NCBI GenBank assembly: GCA_934157235.1
Contig: CAKPHH010000001.1
Coordinates: 248,001-312,000 of the forward strand
DNA: 64,000 bases
Reading direction: 5' to 3'
Source: an uncultured Bacilli bacterium
GTDB taxonomy: Bacteria; Bacillota_I; Bacilli_A; RF39; UBA660
Below the pieces are notes generated by a model, which worked only from the letters and a program-made list of their open reading frames with translations, ran no database searches and had not been told where the DNA came from. This document shows positions 33,589 through 42,270 of the stretch, piece after piece. The stretch's first letter is position 1, and every line of letters begins with the position of its first letter. Both the position numbers and the translations under genes were made by a program.

Positions 33589-36141
33589 TTATTTTTTCTC
33601 CTTAACTTCTTTATTTAATTCATAAAGGAAAGAAAGCGCTTCCATTGGAGTCATTTCTAATGGATTAATATTATTAATTTTCTCTTCTATTGGATTAACT
33701 TTAACTTCTTCTTTTTCTTCGCTCAATTCAAACAAAGATGTCTGCGTAAATACTTCTTTTTTAACATTTTTCTTCTCATAGTAACTAAGTATTTCATCAG
33801 CTCTTTTAATTAAACTATCTGGTAATTTTGCAAGACTAGCTACATGAATACCATAACTCTTATCAACTGATCCTGGTTTTACTTTATGTAAAAATGTAAT
33901 CTTACCATCTTCTTCTATTGCTGAAACATGCACATTTTTTAAATGTTTTAAATCTTTCTCTAAAGCAGTTAATTCATGATAATGTGTAGAAAACATTGTC
34001 TTAGCTTTAATTTTATCATGAATATATTCAAGTATAGCTTGAGCAAGACTCATACCATCATATGTTGCTGTTCCACGGCCTAACTCATCAAATAAAATCA
34101 AACTATTTTCTGTTGCTTCACTAATTGCATAATTTGCCTCTTTCATCTCAACCATAAAAGTAGATTCACCTGATACCAAATCATCTGTTGCTCCTATACG
34201 GGTAAATATCTTATCAAAAATAGGCATAGAACAACTCTTACAAGGTACAAAACATCCAATCTGAGCCATAATAACTGTAATAGCACATTGTCTCATATAA
34301 GTAGATTTACCAGCCATATTAGGACCCGTTATTAATAAAATATCTGTTGTTTTATCCATCACAATATCATTAGGAACATACTTATCTTTCATAACTTGTT
34401 CAACTACTGGATGACGACATCCAATCATCTTAACACTACGGTCCTTAACAAGTTCTGGTCTAACAAATTTATAGTTATCTGACACTATTGAAAAAGACTG
34501 CAACATATCAATTTCACTAATTATTTTCGCAAGTCTTTGTAACTTAGAAACATATCTCTTAACAACTTCTCTAATATCCATAAATAACTTAAACTCTAAA
34601 TTAACGATCTTATCTTCTGCTCCAAGTATAATATTTTCTTTTTCTTTTAATAAAGGTGTAATAAATCTCTCACAATTAGTTAAAGTCTGTTTTCTCTCAT
34701 ATCCATACTCATCTTTAATTAAATGTTTTTGTCCCTTAGACACCTCAATAAAATATCCAAATACTTTATTAAATCCTACTTTTAAATTCTTAATACCCGT
34801 TCTTTCTCGTTCTTGTTGTTCAATCTCTAATATAAAGTCTTTAGATCCTGCACTAATACTCTTTAACTCATCAAGTTCACTATTATATCCTGGTTTTATT
34901 AAATGTCCTTCATGTAAAGTAAAAGGTGCATCATCAAGTATCGCTCTATCGAGTAATGAATATAAATCATCAAAGACTTCAATAGTCTTATCAAAACCAA
35001 TTTCTTTTAATATATCACTAATCTTTGGTAGTACTGCTAAAGATCCTTTTAATTGTAATAAATCTTTGGCATTTAAGTTACCATATGTAACTCTACTCGC
35101 AATTCTTTCTAAGTCATATACTTCTTCTAAAGCTTTAATTAAATCATCTCTTAAAATAAATTCTGTTGACAGCTTAGATACAAAGTTATATCTTCTTTCC
35201 AACTCTTCTCTAGAAGTTAAAGGATTTTCTATATTATGTTTTAAAAATCTAGAACCCATCGCTGTCTTATTCTTATCAAGTAACCAAAATAAGCTATATT
35301 GTCTTTCTCTATTTCTAATAGTTTCAATTAATTCTAAGTTCTTCTTAGTACTTATATCAAACTCTAAATACTCACTAGATTTAACCATAATAGCTTTTTG
35401 CAAATGATGTAAATCACCCTTTTTAGTATCAACTATATAGTAAAGTAAATGTTTTAAAGTCTTAATTAATCTAACATCCTCTAAATCTTTATATATATAC
35501 TCATAATTCTTATCTTCTAATTCATCTTTAGTAATAGTAACTAATATTCCATGATTAGTTCTAAGTTCTTCTACTATTTCTCTATCTATTAAATCATTAA
35601 CTATTACTTCTCTAAATCCATTTCTAACTACTTCTTTAACAGCTTTATACTTTTCTCCATCAATTAAAGTAACATATACTTCTCCTGTTGATATATCGGC
35701 ATAACTAATTCCATAACAATATGAAAAATCATATATATTAGCAATATAATTATTACTTTTAGCATCTATATTAGAATCAAGTCTTGTACCTTTAGTAACT
35801 ATTTGTACAACATCTCTTTTAACCATTCCTTTAGTCTCTTTTGGATCTTCTAACTGTTCACAAATTGCTACTTTATATCCTTTATCTACCAAAGTATCTA
35901 CATATGAAGCATAGGCATGGTATGGTATTCCACACATCGGAACTCTCTCTTCTAAACCAGCCTGTTTACCTGTTAAAGCTAACTCCAAAATACGTGAAGC
36001 GATAATAGCATCCTCAAAAAACATTTCATAAAAGTCCCCAAGTCTAAAAAAGATAATACTATCATCGTACTTATCTTTAATTTCCATATATTGTTGCATC
36101 ATAGGACTTAATTTTTCTCTATCTACTTCACTACGTTTCAT
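33589..36141 (-). CDS. mutS: DNA mismatch repair protein MutS
   Basis: 850 residues. The mismatch-binding Phe-x-Glu motif lies in FFRLGDFYEMFFEDA. The ATPase has Walker A GPNMAGKST, the signature/Walker B DELGRGTATYDG (usually DELGRGTST) and the FSTHYHEL segment. The C-terminal clamp-binding region reads QTSLFEL. It recognises mismatches and recruits MutL; mutL is not in the window. Confidence 0.97.
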   Translation of the reverse strand: MKRSEVDREKLSPMMQQYMEIKDKYDDSIIFFRLGDFYEMFFEDAIIASRILELALTGKQAGLEERVPMCGIPYHAYASYVDTLVDKGYKVAICEQLEDPKETKGMVKRDVVQIVTKGTRLDSNIDAKSNNYIANIYDFSYCYGISYADISTGEVYVTLIDGEKYKAVKEVVRNGFREVIVNDLIDREIVEELRTNHGILVTITKDELEDKNYEYIYKDLEDVRLIKTLKHLLYYIVDTKKGDLHHLQKAIMVKSSEYLEFDISTKKNLELIETIRNRERQYSLFWLLDKNKTAMGSRFLKHNIENPLTSREELERRYNFVSKLSTEFILRDDLIKALEEVYDLERIASRVTYGNLNAKDLLQLKGSLAVLPKISDILKEIGFDKTIEVFDDLYSLLDRAILDDAPFTLHEGHLIKPGYNSELDELKSISAGSKDFILEIEQQERERTGIKNLKVGFNKVFGYFIEVSKGQKHLIKDEYGYERKQTLTNCERFITPLLKEKENIILGAEDKIVNLEFKLFMDIREVVKRYVSKLQRLAKIISEIDMLQSFSIVSDNYKFVRPELVKDRSVKMIGCRHPVVEQVMKDKYVPNDIVMDKTTDILLITGPNMAGKSTYMRQCAITVIMAQIGCFVPCKSCSMPIFDKIFTRIGATDDLVSGESTFMVEMKEANYAISEATENSLILFDELGRGTATYDGMSLAQAILEYIHDKIKAKTMFSTHYHELTALEKDLKHLKNVHVSAIEEDGKITFLHKVKPGSVDKSYGIHVASLAKLPDSLIKRADEILSYYEKKNVKKEVFTQTSLFELSEEKEEVKVNPIEEKINNINPLEMTPMEALSFLYELNKEVKEKK

Positions 36142-36189
36142 TTTTACTTCACCTACATCAAGTATTATATCAAAAACAAAAGTTCAAAT

Positions 36190-36221
36190 AAAGAAAAATA
36201 GCAAGTTTTTTCTTGCTATTT
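36190..36221 (-). terminator. Terminator of lemA-TPM operon
   Basis: AAATAGCAAG and CTTGCTATTT pair around a 6-nt A loop on the - strand, with T's after. Confidence 0.85.
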
Positions 36222-37137
36222 AAAATCCCCTTGAGCTTCCGCCACCACCAGATGAGCCTCCGCCTCCGGAAAATCCTCCTCCACCAGACGACCAGCCACC
36301 GCCTCCTGATGAAAAGCGACCAGAACTATATCCACCTGAACTCTCAGAAGTAAATCTTCCCACTAACCATGAAATAATTGTTGCAATTATAACGATAATC
36401 CAACCTAATGTATAAAATACTGTCATCACAATAGAAAATACAACTATAAGCAGTGATAAAATCTTATAAAAACCACTAATTTTCATTCGTTTTTTCTTAC
36501 TAACTTTTCGGCAATATCTTCCCATCGCAAAACCAACTATTATAAAGAACCATAATGCCGTAAAAACCATATAAATTTTTTCCTCATCATAGTCACTATC
36601 ATAATTATTATAATCATTAGGAACATCAATAGCTAAAGTATCATCTAAAACATCAATCTCATAATACTCACACAACTTCTTATAAAAAGCTGTATAGCCA
36701 TTTTTAATCCCATTATTCCAATCATTATTTTTTAAATATGGAATAATATATTGATCTTGATATCTACCGGTAAGTCCATCTGGTAAAACCCCTTCTAAGC
36801 CATATCCAACTTCTACTCTAAATTGTCTTTCTTCTAAAGCTAATAGTAATAAAAGTCCATTATTCTTCTCTTTATCTCCAATACCAAAACTTCTAAATAA
36901 ATCCGTCGCATATTTTTCTAAGTTTTCTCCCTCTAAACTAGGAACTGTAACGACAACAATCTGTGCCCCAGTCTCATTAGCTAAAGAAACAGAACGACTC
37001 ATAATATACTCTTCTACTTCACTATCAATTATATTAGCGTAATCATTAACATAAAATTGATCAGTTGGCTTTACAAGTCCTAAAACTGATAATGGAAATA
37101 ATAAAACAAATAAACTAAATATTAAAATTTTTTTCAT
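36220..37137 (-). CDS. TPM domain (YgcG-type) membrane protein
   Basis: 305 residues. A signal peptide (about 1-19) is followed by a TPM domain (about 25-150, FYVNDYANIIDSEVEEYI, GIGDKEKNNGLLLLLALEER). Two or three TM helices lie at about 188-265, and the tail is a Gly/Ser-rich SGGGGWSSGGGGFSGG repeat ending SRGF. The family (YgcG/YdjH) is linked to LemA and to membrane or redox functions that are not well established. The lemA gene ends 1 bp upstream. Confidence 0.9.
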   Translation of the reverse strand: MKKILIFSLFVLLFPLSVLGLVKPTDQFYVNDYANIIDSEVEEYIMSRSVSLANETGAQIVVVTVPSLEGENLEKYATDLFRSFGIGDKEKNNGLLLLLALEERQFRVEVGYGLEGVLPDGLTGRYQDQYIIPYLKNNDWNNGIKNGYTAFYKKLCEYYEIDVLDDTLAIDVPNDYNNYDSDYDEEKIYMVFTALWFFIIVGFAMGRYCRKVSKKKRMKISGFYKILSLLIVVFSIVMTVFYTLGWIIVIIATIISWLVGRFTSESSGGYSSGRFSSGGGGWSSGGGGFSGGGGSSGGGGSSRGF

Positions 37138-37138
37138 C

Positions 37139-37702
37139 TTAGAACTCTACATTAGGAACTTCAGTTTTACTAGAATCAGCTTTAAAATAATCAGCTTTAG
37201 TTAAATTAAACATAGAAGCAACTATATTATTAGGAAATTTAATAATTAAAGAATTATAAGACTTAACAGCCTCATTATAATCTCTTCTCGCTGTAGCAAT
37301 TCTATTTTCTGTGCCTGCAAGTTCATCTTGTAAATTAATAAAATTCGTATTAGCTTTTAAATCAGGATAATTTTCAACTACTACCATTAATGCATTAATT
37401 GCACTAGTTAAAGAAGCATCTGCATCAGCTTTCTCTTGAAGACTCTTAGCGTTAACTAAATTTTCTCTAGCTGTTGTAATATCAGAAATAACTTTTTCTT
37501 CATGTTGTGCATATCCTTTAACTGTACTAACTAAGTTAGGTATTAAATCAGCTCTTCTAACTAAATAAGTATCAATATCAGCAGCTTTAGTATCAACATT
37601 TTCTCTTGCTACTTTCATCGTATTATAGTTACTAACCATAAAAATACCAAGTACAATAACGATACCTAAAACAACCAAACCCACGATTGAACCTTTTTTC
37701 AT
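37139..37702 (-). CDS. lemA: LemA family protein (second of two)
   Basis: 187 residues. A TM helix at about 7-25 is followed by the coiled-coil LemA domain: YLVRRADLIPNLVSTVKGYA, ending KSYNSLIIKFPNNIVASMF. About the same length as the first LemA (14195-14743) but paired with a TPM protein rather than DUF3137. Both pairs are common LemA modules. GAGGAGAAGAG precedes the ATG. Confidence 0.94.
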   Translation of the reverse strand: MKKGSIVGLVVLGIVIVLGIFMVSNYNTMKVARENVDTKAADIDTYLVRRADLIPNLVSTVKGYAQHEEKVISDITTARENLVNAKSLQEKADADASLTSAINALMVVVENYPDLKANTNFINLQDELAGTENRIATARRDYNEAVKSYNSLIIKFPNNIVASMFNLTKADYFKADSSKTEVPNVEF

Positions 37703-37767
37703 CTCTCTTCTCCTCCTACAATATTAATTATACTTCAATTTAAATCAAAAAGAAAAGAGTAAAATGA

Positions 37768-39297
37768 TTATTTACTACCATATTTACTCTTAGCTTTATA
37801 TAATTTAACATTTCCTTTTTCTTGATTAATAACTTTTCTTTGTACTGGATCTGTAACAGCAGAACTAACTTTTTTAGTTAATCTTTCTGCTAAAGCAAAA
37901 TTACCATTCTTATTTTGGGCTCTAATACAAGCCATTTTTTCTTCAAAAGTATAACTATCAAAATCTTCAACCTTAAGTTTCTTTCCACTAATATTATCTA
38001 TCGCTACTCTAACATCATGTGAAAGATCTCTTCCCTTTTTAGGTTTATTATTAGTGCTAACAGCTTCTTTTTTACCAACACCATTACTTTTAGCCGCATA
38101 ATCACTCTCATCCATAAAATAATCATTAATCATTGTAATTCGCATATTTGCTTCTACTACACATTCAACTCTACCTGTAGTTCTATAAATATTAGCTAGA
38201 TAATGCATAGCCTTAGGTGCTTTATAAGAACCAGTTGCTAAATAACCTGAAAACCTCTTCTCAGCATCCATAAACTTCTGCATACCATATAAAGCTTTAC
38301 CTTCATAATACATAAAGTCAGGCATACCAGTTTTACTTCTACCAAGAGTACATAACTCTATAGCTTCTTCATATTTTCCATTCTTAATAGCCTTCTTCAC
38401 TTTGTCGATATAATCTCTATACTCTTTATATCCCTCTTGTCCTAATTTCATTAAGATTTGCTTTTCAGAAATTCTTTTTCTAACATAATAAACAATAACT
38501 GGATTAACTTTTTTTACAAATAAATGTTCATTACTAAAGAATAAGTTAGCCGCCAAAGTAAAATCATTAGAAATTTCTTTATTAATATAATTAAGTAATC
38601 TTTGGCATCCAGCTTCATCAACACATTCTTCATCATAAGTTCTCATACCATTAGTACCATCAATACTCTGTAAAAATACCTGTCTTTGTTTTTCTAAAAG
38701 TACATCAAAGTTCTCAAGTAAAAGATAAAAGTTAAAAGAAGATGCTGTTTTACTAGTTGCATGAGCAAGTTTACAAACTTCATTTCTTGCTGCTATATAG
38801 TTTCCTTCATTAAAATAAGTCATAGCTTTCTCATACATCGTATTAACTGCTCTATCTGAAAAGTAAATATACTTATCATGAGTAGCTTGACAAGAAGAAG
38901 CATCAAAAGAAGCAGGATCCTTTTCATATTCCATTGTTACTTGAGCAAGAGCAATTGATAAAGAAAAATCCAAATCACTATCCGTCTTAGTTTCTTCACA
39001 CATCGCTGCAAACTCATAAGCTTCCTCAAATTTCCTTTGTTTAATTGCAATCTTATAAAGTCCATAGTAAACCGAAAAGTCTCCTCTACCATCACTCATT
39101 AGTTTACATAAAATATCCTTAGCATCATCATATTTTCTATCTATAAATAAATATTTACTCTGGAACAATGGAAAGCTAGGATCATTTGAAGATTCTAATT
39201 TATTAAGTAATTGTTTTACTTCATCTCTTTTTACACTTGAAAGTGTATTATAACTTAATAATCTCCTTAATCTATGTTTAATATCTTGATTAGTCAT
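37768..39297 (-). CDS. TPR-like helical repeat protein of unknown function
   Basis: 509 residues, cytoplasmic, without a signal peptide. Degenerate TPR-like pairs recur, for example YFNEGNYIAARNEVCKLAHA (about 160-180), AIKNGKYEEAIELCTLGRS (about 304-322), GKALYGMQKFMDAEKRFSGY and YLANIYRTTGRVECVVEANM. The C-terminal 90 residues are basic (PKKGRDLSHD). TPR proteins are scaffolds; the partners are unknown. GGGGGAT lies before the ATG. It stands alone between lemA and gltX. Confidence 0.75.
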   Translation of the reverse strand: MTNQDIKHRLRRLLSYNTLSSVKRDEVKQLLNKLESSNDPSFPLFQSKYLFIDRKYDDAKDILCKLMSDGRGDFSVYYGLYKIAIKQRKFEEAYEFAAMCEETKTDSDLDFSLSIALAQVTMEYEKDPASFDASSCQATHDKYIYFSDRAVNTMYEKAMTYFNEGNYIAARNEVCKLAHATSKTASSFNFYLLLENFDVLLEKQRQVFLQSIDGTNGMRTYDEECVDEAGCQRLLNYINKEISNDFTLAANLFFSNEHLFVKKVNPVIVYYVRKRISEKQILMKLGQEGYKEYRDYIDKVKKAIKNGKYEEAIELCTLGRSKTGMPDFMYYEGKALYGMQKFMDAEKRFSGYLATGSYKAPKAMHYLANIYRTTGRVECVVEANMRITMINDYFMDESDYAAKSNGVGKKEAVSTNNKPKKGRDLSHDVRVAIDNISGKKLKVEDFDSYTFEEKMACIRAQNKNGNFALAERLTKKVSSAVTDPVQRKVINQEKGNVKLYKAKSKYGSK

Positions 39298-39381
39298 AAA
39301 TATCCCCCTTTAATAGATGAATTGCCACATATAATACCACAAATATTAAAAATAATCAATCTCAACATCAAATCTAAATAA

Positions 39382-39408
39382 AAAGAAGTAAACTTATTTT
39401 ACTTCTCT
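39382..39408 (-). terminator. Terminator of gltX
   Basis: AGAAGTAAA-ATAAG-TTTACTTCT stem on the - strand and T-run. Confidence 0.8.
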
Positions 39409-41057
39409 ATATTCTTTCTATATAATTCTATTCTTTCCCTTATATTTTCTATTCCTAGTATTTTCATAATTGAAAATAAATCCGGAGATTGTCTTCTACC
39501 AGTTACCATAACCCTAATAGCCTCACAAATATCTCCAACATGTCCCTTATATTCATCTGGATTTTTCTTATAGTCTTTTGGACTCGCTGCATAGCCATGA
39601 CTACTAGCAAACTCCTTAGTCATATTAAACCATTCTTCGTTAGTAGCAGCTAAGTCTAACCCTTCTAAATATTCAAGTATTAAAGAAACATCATAAGTCT
39701 TATCTCCATCATACTTAGAATAATTTTCTTTATTAAATATTGAATCAATTGCATAAGAAAATTCTTCTTTTACATCACTATACTTAGATATATCTTTTCT
39801 AGGTCTAGGACCATCTTTTTCAATACCTAAGAATTTGATCATTCTCTCTTTATTTTCTTCTAATAATTTAGCATATTCTTGATCATATTTTAAAGCCCAA
39901 GCAAAGGTTTCATCATACACTTCCTTACCAGTCTTTCTTGAAAAATAAGTTTTACAAATATTTTTAAATTTAGCTTCATCAAAACTAGTACCACCAATAG
40001 CTTGTTTATCAAAACTAAAAGTAAAGTCATTAATAGTTTTATCTTGATTAGCTAAATACCATTCTTCAAAATTCGTATTCGTAATTGTTGCTAGATAAAG
40101 ATGTAAAGCTTCTATTGGAATTCCGCCCTCTTCATAGTATTTAACTCCTGCCCAAGGATCTTTTCTCTTACTAATCTTACGAATTGTGCCTGTTTCTTGA
40201 TCTTTAATTGTAATAGGTGCAATATGAGCATATTGAACTTTATCAAAACCAAGAATTTCAAATAACTGAATATGTAAAGGTAAACTAGAAACCCATTCAT
40301 CTCCACGAATAACATGAGTTGTATGCATTAAGTGATCATCAATTGCATGAGCAAAGTGATAAGTAGGAATACCATTTTTCTTTAAAAGCACTGTATCCGT
40401 ATCATGTTCCGGAAACTTCATTTTTCCTTTAATACAATCAACTACTTCTATTGTTTTATTAGCATCTCCAGGAGATTTTAATCTAATAACATACTCTTCT
40501 CCCTTAGCAAGTTTTTCTTTTATCTCTTCAAGTGACAAATCTCTATCAACAGCATAAATACCATAAACACCTGTTCTTACTTTATTTATCTCTTGTTCTT
40601 CTCTTATATTAGAAAGTTCTTCTTCACTCATAAAACATGGATAAGCAAGACCTTGTTTAATTAAGTCTTTTGCATAAGTTTGATAAATTTCTACGCGTTC
40701 ACTTTGTTGATAAGTTCCATACTTACCTCCAAAACTATATCCTTCGTTTGGTAAAATATCAAATCCATGCAAAACATCTACGATATTTTCTATTCCACCA
40801 TCAATCATACGTTTTTGATCTGTATCTTCAATTCTTAAAAAGAAAACTCCTTTACTTTGTCTAGCATAAACCATATCACAAAATGCTGAATATAAATTTC
40901 CTAAATGAACACTACCAGTTGGTGAAGGTCCATATCTTGTAACCATTGCCCCTTCTGGTAAATTTCTTTTTGGATATAATTCTTCATAATATTCTCTAGT
41001 TTTTGTAATATTAGGAAACAAGATCTCCGCTAACTCATTTCTTTCTTCTTTATTCAT
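39399..41057 (-). CDS. gltX: Glutamyl-tRNA synthetase
   Basis: 552 residues, longer than the usual 465-500, with an N-terminal extension (about 1-35) before the HIGH region PSPTGSVHLGNLYSAFCD. KMSKS corresponds to KISKRKDP. FLRIEDTDQKRMIDGG is the expected segment. The 3' region (about 380-552) is a divergent anticodon-binding domain. It charges tRNA-Glu, possibly also tRNA-Gln. No T-box is seen upstream; tRNA-Gln and tRNA-Met genes precede it on the same strand. Confidence 0.94.
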   Translation of the reverse strand: MNKEERNELAEILFPNITKTREYYEELYPKRNLPEGAMVTRYGPSPTGSVHLGNLYSAFCDMVYARQSKGVFFLRIEDTDQKRMIDGGIENIVDVLHGFDILPNEGYSFGGKYGTYQQSERVEIYQTYAKDLIKQGLAYPCFMSEEELSNIREEQEINKVRTGVYGIYAVDRDLSLEEIKEKLAKGEEYVIRLKSPGDANKTIEVVDCIKGKMKFPEHDTDTVLLKKNGIPTYHFAHAIDDHLMHTTHVIRGDEWVSSLPLHIQLFEILGFDKVQYAHIAPITIKDQETGTIRKISKRKDPWAGVKYYEEGGIPIEALHLYLATITNTNFEEWYLANQDKTINDFTFSFDKQAIGGTSFDEAKFKNICKTYFSRKTGKEVYDETFAWALKYDQEYAKLLEENKERMIKFLGIEKDGPRPRKDISKYSDVKEEFSYAIDSIFNKENYSKYDGDKTYDVSLILEYLEGLDLAATNEEWFNMTKEFASSHGYAASPKDYKKNPDEYKGHVGDICEAIRVMVTGRRQSPDLFSIMKILGIENIRERIELYRKNIEK

Positions 41058-41087
41058 AAATACACCTCTCTGTATTAATATCCATAT

Positions 41088-41163
41088 TGGCTGCCCTAGT
41101 TAGATTCGAACTAACGAAATGGTGCGGTCAGAGCGCACTGCCTTACCACTTGGCTATAGGGCA
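41088..41163 (-). tRNA. tRNA-Gln (CTG anticodon)
   Basis: 76 nt with encoded CCA. The 7-bp acceptor TGCCCTA/TAGGGCA, D-arm AGCCAAGTGGTAAGGC, anticodon stem GTGCG/CGCAC with loop CTCTGAC (anticodon CTG, reads CAG) and T-arm GTTAG-TTCGAAT-CTAAC all fold correctly. The discriminator is G, as usual for tRNA-Gln. Confidence 0.93.
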
Positions 41164-41210
41164 ATAAACTAACAATTTAATTTTACAACATTATTAATAA
41201 AAAATAAAGT

Positions 41211-41238
41211 AAAAATAAAAACTCGGATTTACTCCGAG
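41211..41238 (-). terminator. Terminator after tRNA-Met
   Basis: CTCGGA-GTAAA-TCCGAG stem on the - strand followed by TTTTTATTTTT, between the tRNA-Met and tRNA-Gln genes. Confidence 0.8.
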
Positions 41239-41251
41239 CTAACATTTCAAA

Positions 41252-41328
41252 TGGTAGCGACGGAGGGAATCGAACCCCCGACCTTCCGGGTATGAACCGG
41301 ACGCTCTAGCCAGCTGAGCTACATCGCC
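41252..41328 (-). tRNA. tRNA-Met (CAT anticodon, elongator)
   Basis: 77 nt with encoded CCA. Anticodon stem TCCGG/CCGGA with loop TTCATAC; T-loop GGTTCGATT. The sequence is close to the B. subtilis elongator tRNA-Met and lacks initiator features. A tRNA-Ile with a lysidine-modified CAT anticodon is less likely because of the overall match. Confidence 0.9.
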
Positions 41329-41347
41329 ATTTCCAAGTAACAAATCA

Positions 41348-41376
41348 ATTATAACAAAAGCATTTTTAATTTTCAA
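41348..41376 (-). promoter_or_regulatory. Near-consensus promoter of the tRNA genes
   Basis: TTGAAA (41376-41371), exact 17-bp spacer, TATAAT (41353-41348), with TG-T extended -10; 20 bp before the tRNA-Met. Confidence 0.75.
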
Positions 41377-41514
41377 TACTTTTTTTAATTTTTTTCCGAT
41401 ATGCTAATTTTCATTTGAAATTTCTTTTTTTATTAGATAGCGGAATTAAGTCTGTTTATAGTATTAAAATATATCGTTTCTATGCAGATATAAGGAGAAA
41501 TGAAAACATGGAAA
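41377..41514. other. AT-rich intergenic DNA
   Basis: No gene or RNA is supported here. An AAGGAGA followed by an ATG opens only a six-codon frame. Confidence 0.4.
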
Positions 41515-41856
41515 CATATAAATTCTGATGCCAATTCAATAAACTCTAGAAAAGAATATGACCGCCCTATAATATATATCAAGAATTTCAACTTCATCAT
41601 GTTCCTCTTTACATATAACTGCTAAATTAGGATTCATTAATATCCTCATCTTAGAAAGTAAAACTTTATACTTTGGGCCATATATTCAAAAATCTCTCTA
41701 CTCGAATAAACCTCATCAATATTTAAGAAAGCATTATCTCATTAGTATCACTAAGAGACTTTAAATACTTAATATCACTGCCACCTAAATCATCTATCGA
41801 TTGTTTTGAACTTATCTAAATGCTCCTCATCAAGTCTTTCTAAAATTGTTGCTAAT
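41515..41856 (-). pseudogene. Multiply frameshifted pseudogene
   Basis: Protein-like segments follow one another on the - strand in changing frames: LATILERLDEEHLDKF, then KQSIDDLGGSDIKYL, then NIDEVYSSREIFEYMAQSIK, then a 40-codon frame with NPNLAVICKEEHDEVEIL, then FLEFIELASEF. All are rich in Asp, Glu and Leu, as for cytoplasmic helical proteins. At least four frameshifts or stops break the frame. Five coherent segments in order are unlikely by chance. The family is not recognised. Confidence 0.6.
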
Positions 41857-41877
41857 AAAATAAAAATATAGTACAAT
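41849..41877 (+). promoter_or_regulatory. Promoter of the 113-residue unknown protein
   Basis: TTGCTA (41849-41854), 17-bp spacer, TACAAT (41872-41877). Confidence 0.55.
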
Positions 41878-41893
41878 GAACTAGGCGATGAAA

Positions 41894-42232
41894 ATGGAAA
41901 AATTTTATACAGGAAATATCGAACGATTAACAATTAAAAGCATTCACTTTTATGCTGGCAGTAAAAAAGTAACTACTAATCGTATGATTTTAAAAAGAAA
42001 TGTCATCTTTCACGAAACAAAAGAAGGCATCCTAATAGATACTAATACCGGTAAAAGAATTCTTAGTTTAGAGGAGGTAAGGTCCTATCTAGAAAACCAT
42101 ACCAGTAGTAAACATTATGGTATTGGTCATGGTTGTGAATTTGTTGATCCAACAACTCTTATACCTACACCAGTATCTAAAAAAGAAGCCAAGCAATTAA
42201 AAAAACAATATCAAGAAATAAACTATTTCTAA
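41894..42232 (+). CDS. Small protein of unknown function
   Basis: 112 residues, basic, without signal or TM. Hints of beta structure in the first half (RLTIKSIHFYAGSKKVTTNR), then EGILIDTNTGKRILSLEEVR, a likely helix with YLENHT, and an unusual segment YGIGHGCEFVDPTTLIPTPV. The ATG at 41894 sits 6 bp after AGGCG; an in-frame ATG at 41888 abuts it. Its own promoter and terminator make it monocistronic. No family is recognised. Confidence 0.65.
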   Translation: MEKFYTGNIERLTIKSIHFYAGSKKVTTNRMILKRNVIFHETKEGILIDTNTGKRILSLEEVRSYLENHTSSKHYGIGHGCEFVDPTTLIPTPVSKKEAKQLKKQYQEINYF

Positions 42233-42237
42233 TTAAC

Positions 42238-42270
42238 CAAAAAGACAACTATCACTTAGTTGTCTTTTTT
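42238..42270. terminator. Bidirectional terminator
   Basis: AAAGACAACT and AGTTGTCTTT form a 10-bp stem, T-run on the right and A-run on the left, between convergent genes. Confidence 0.85.

Noticed and set aside
41058..41087. T-box or other riboswitch before gltX
   Set aside because: The gap between the tRNA-Gln and gltX is too short and contains no T-box sequence.
41252..41328. tRNA with CAT anticodon as initiator or lysidine tRNA-Ile
   Set aside because: Stem and loop sequences follow elongator tRNA-Met of Bacillus closely; no initiator-type anticodon stem G-C triple.
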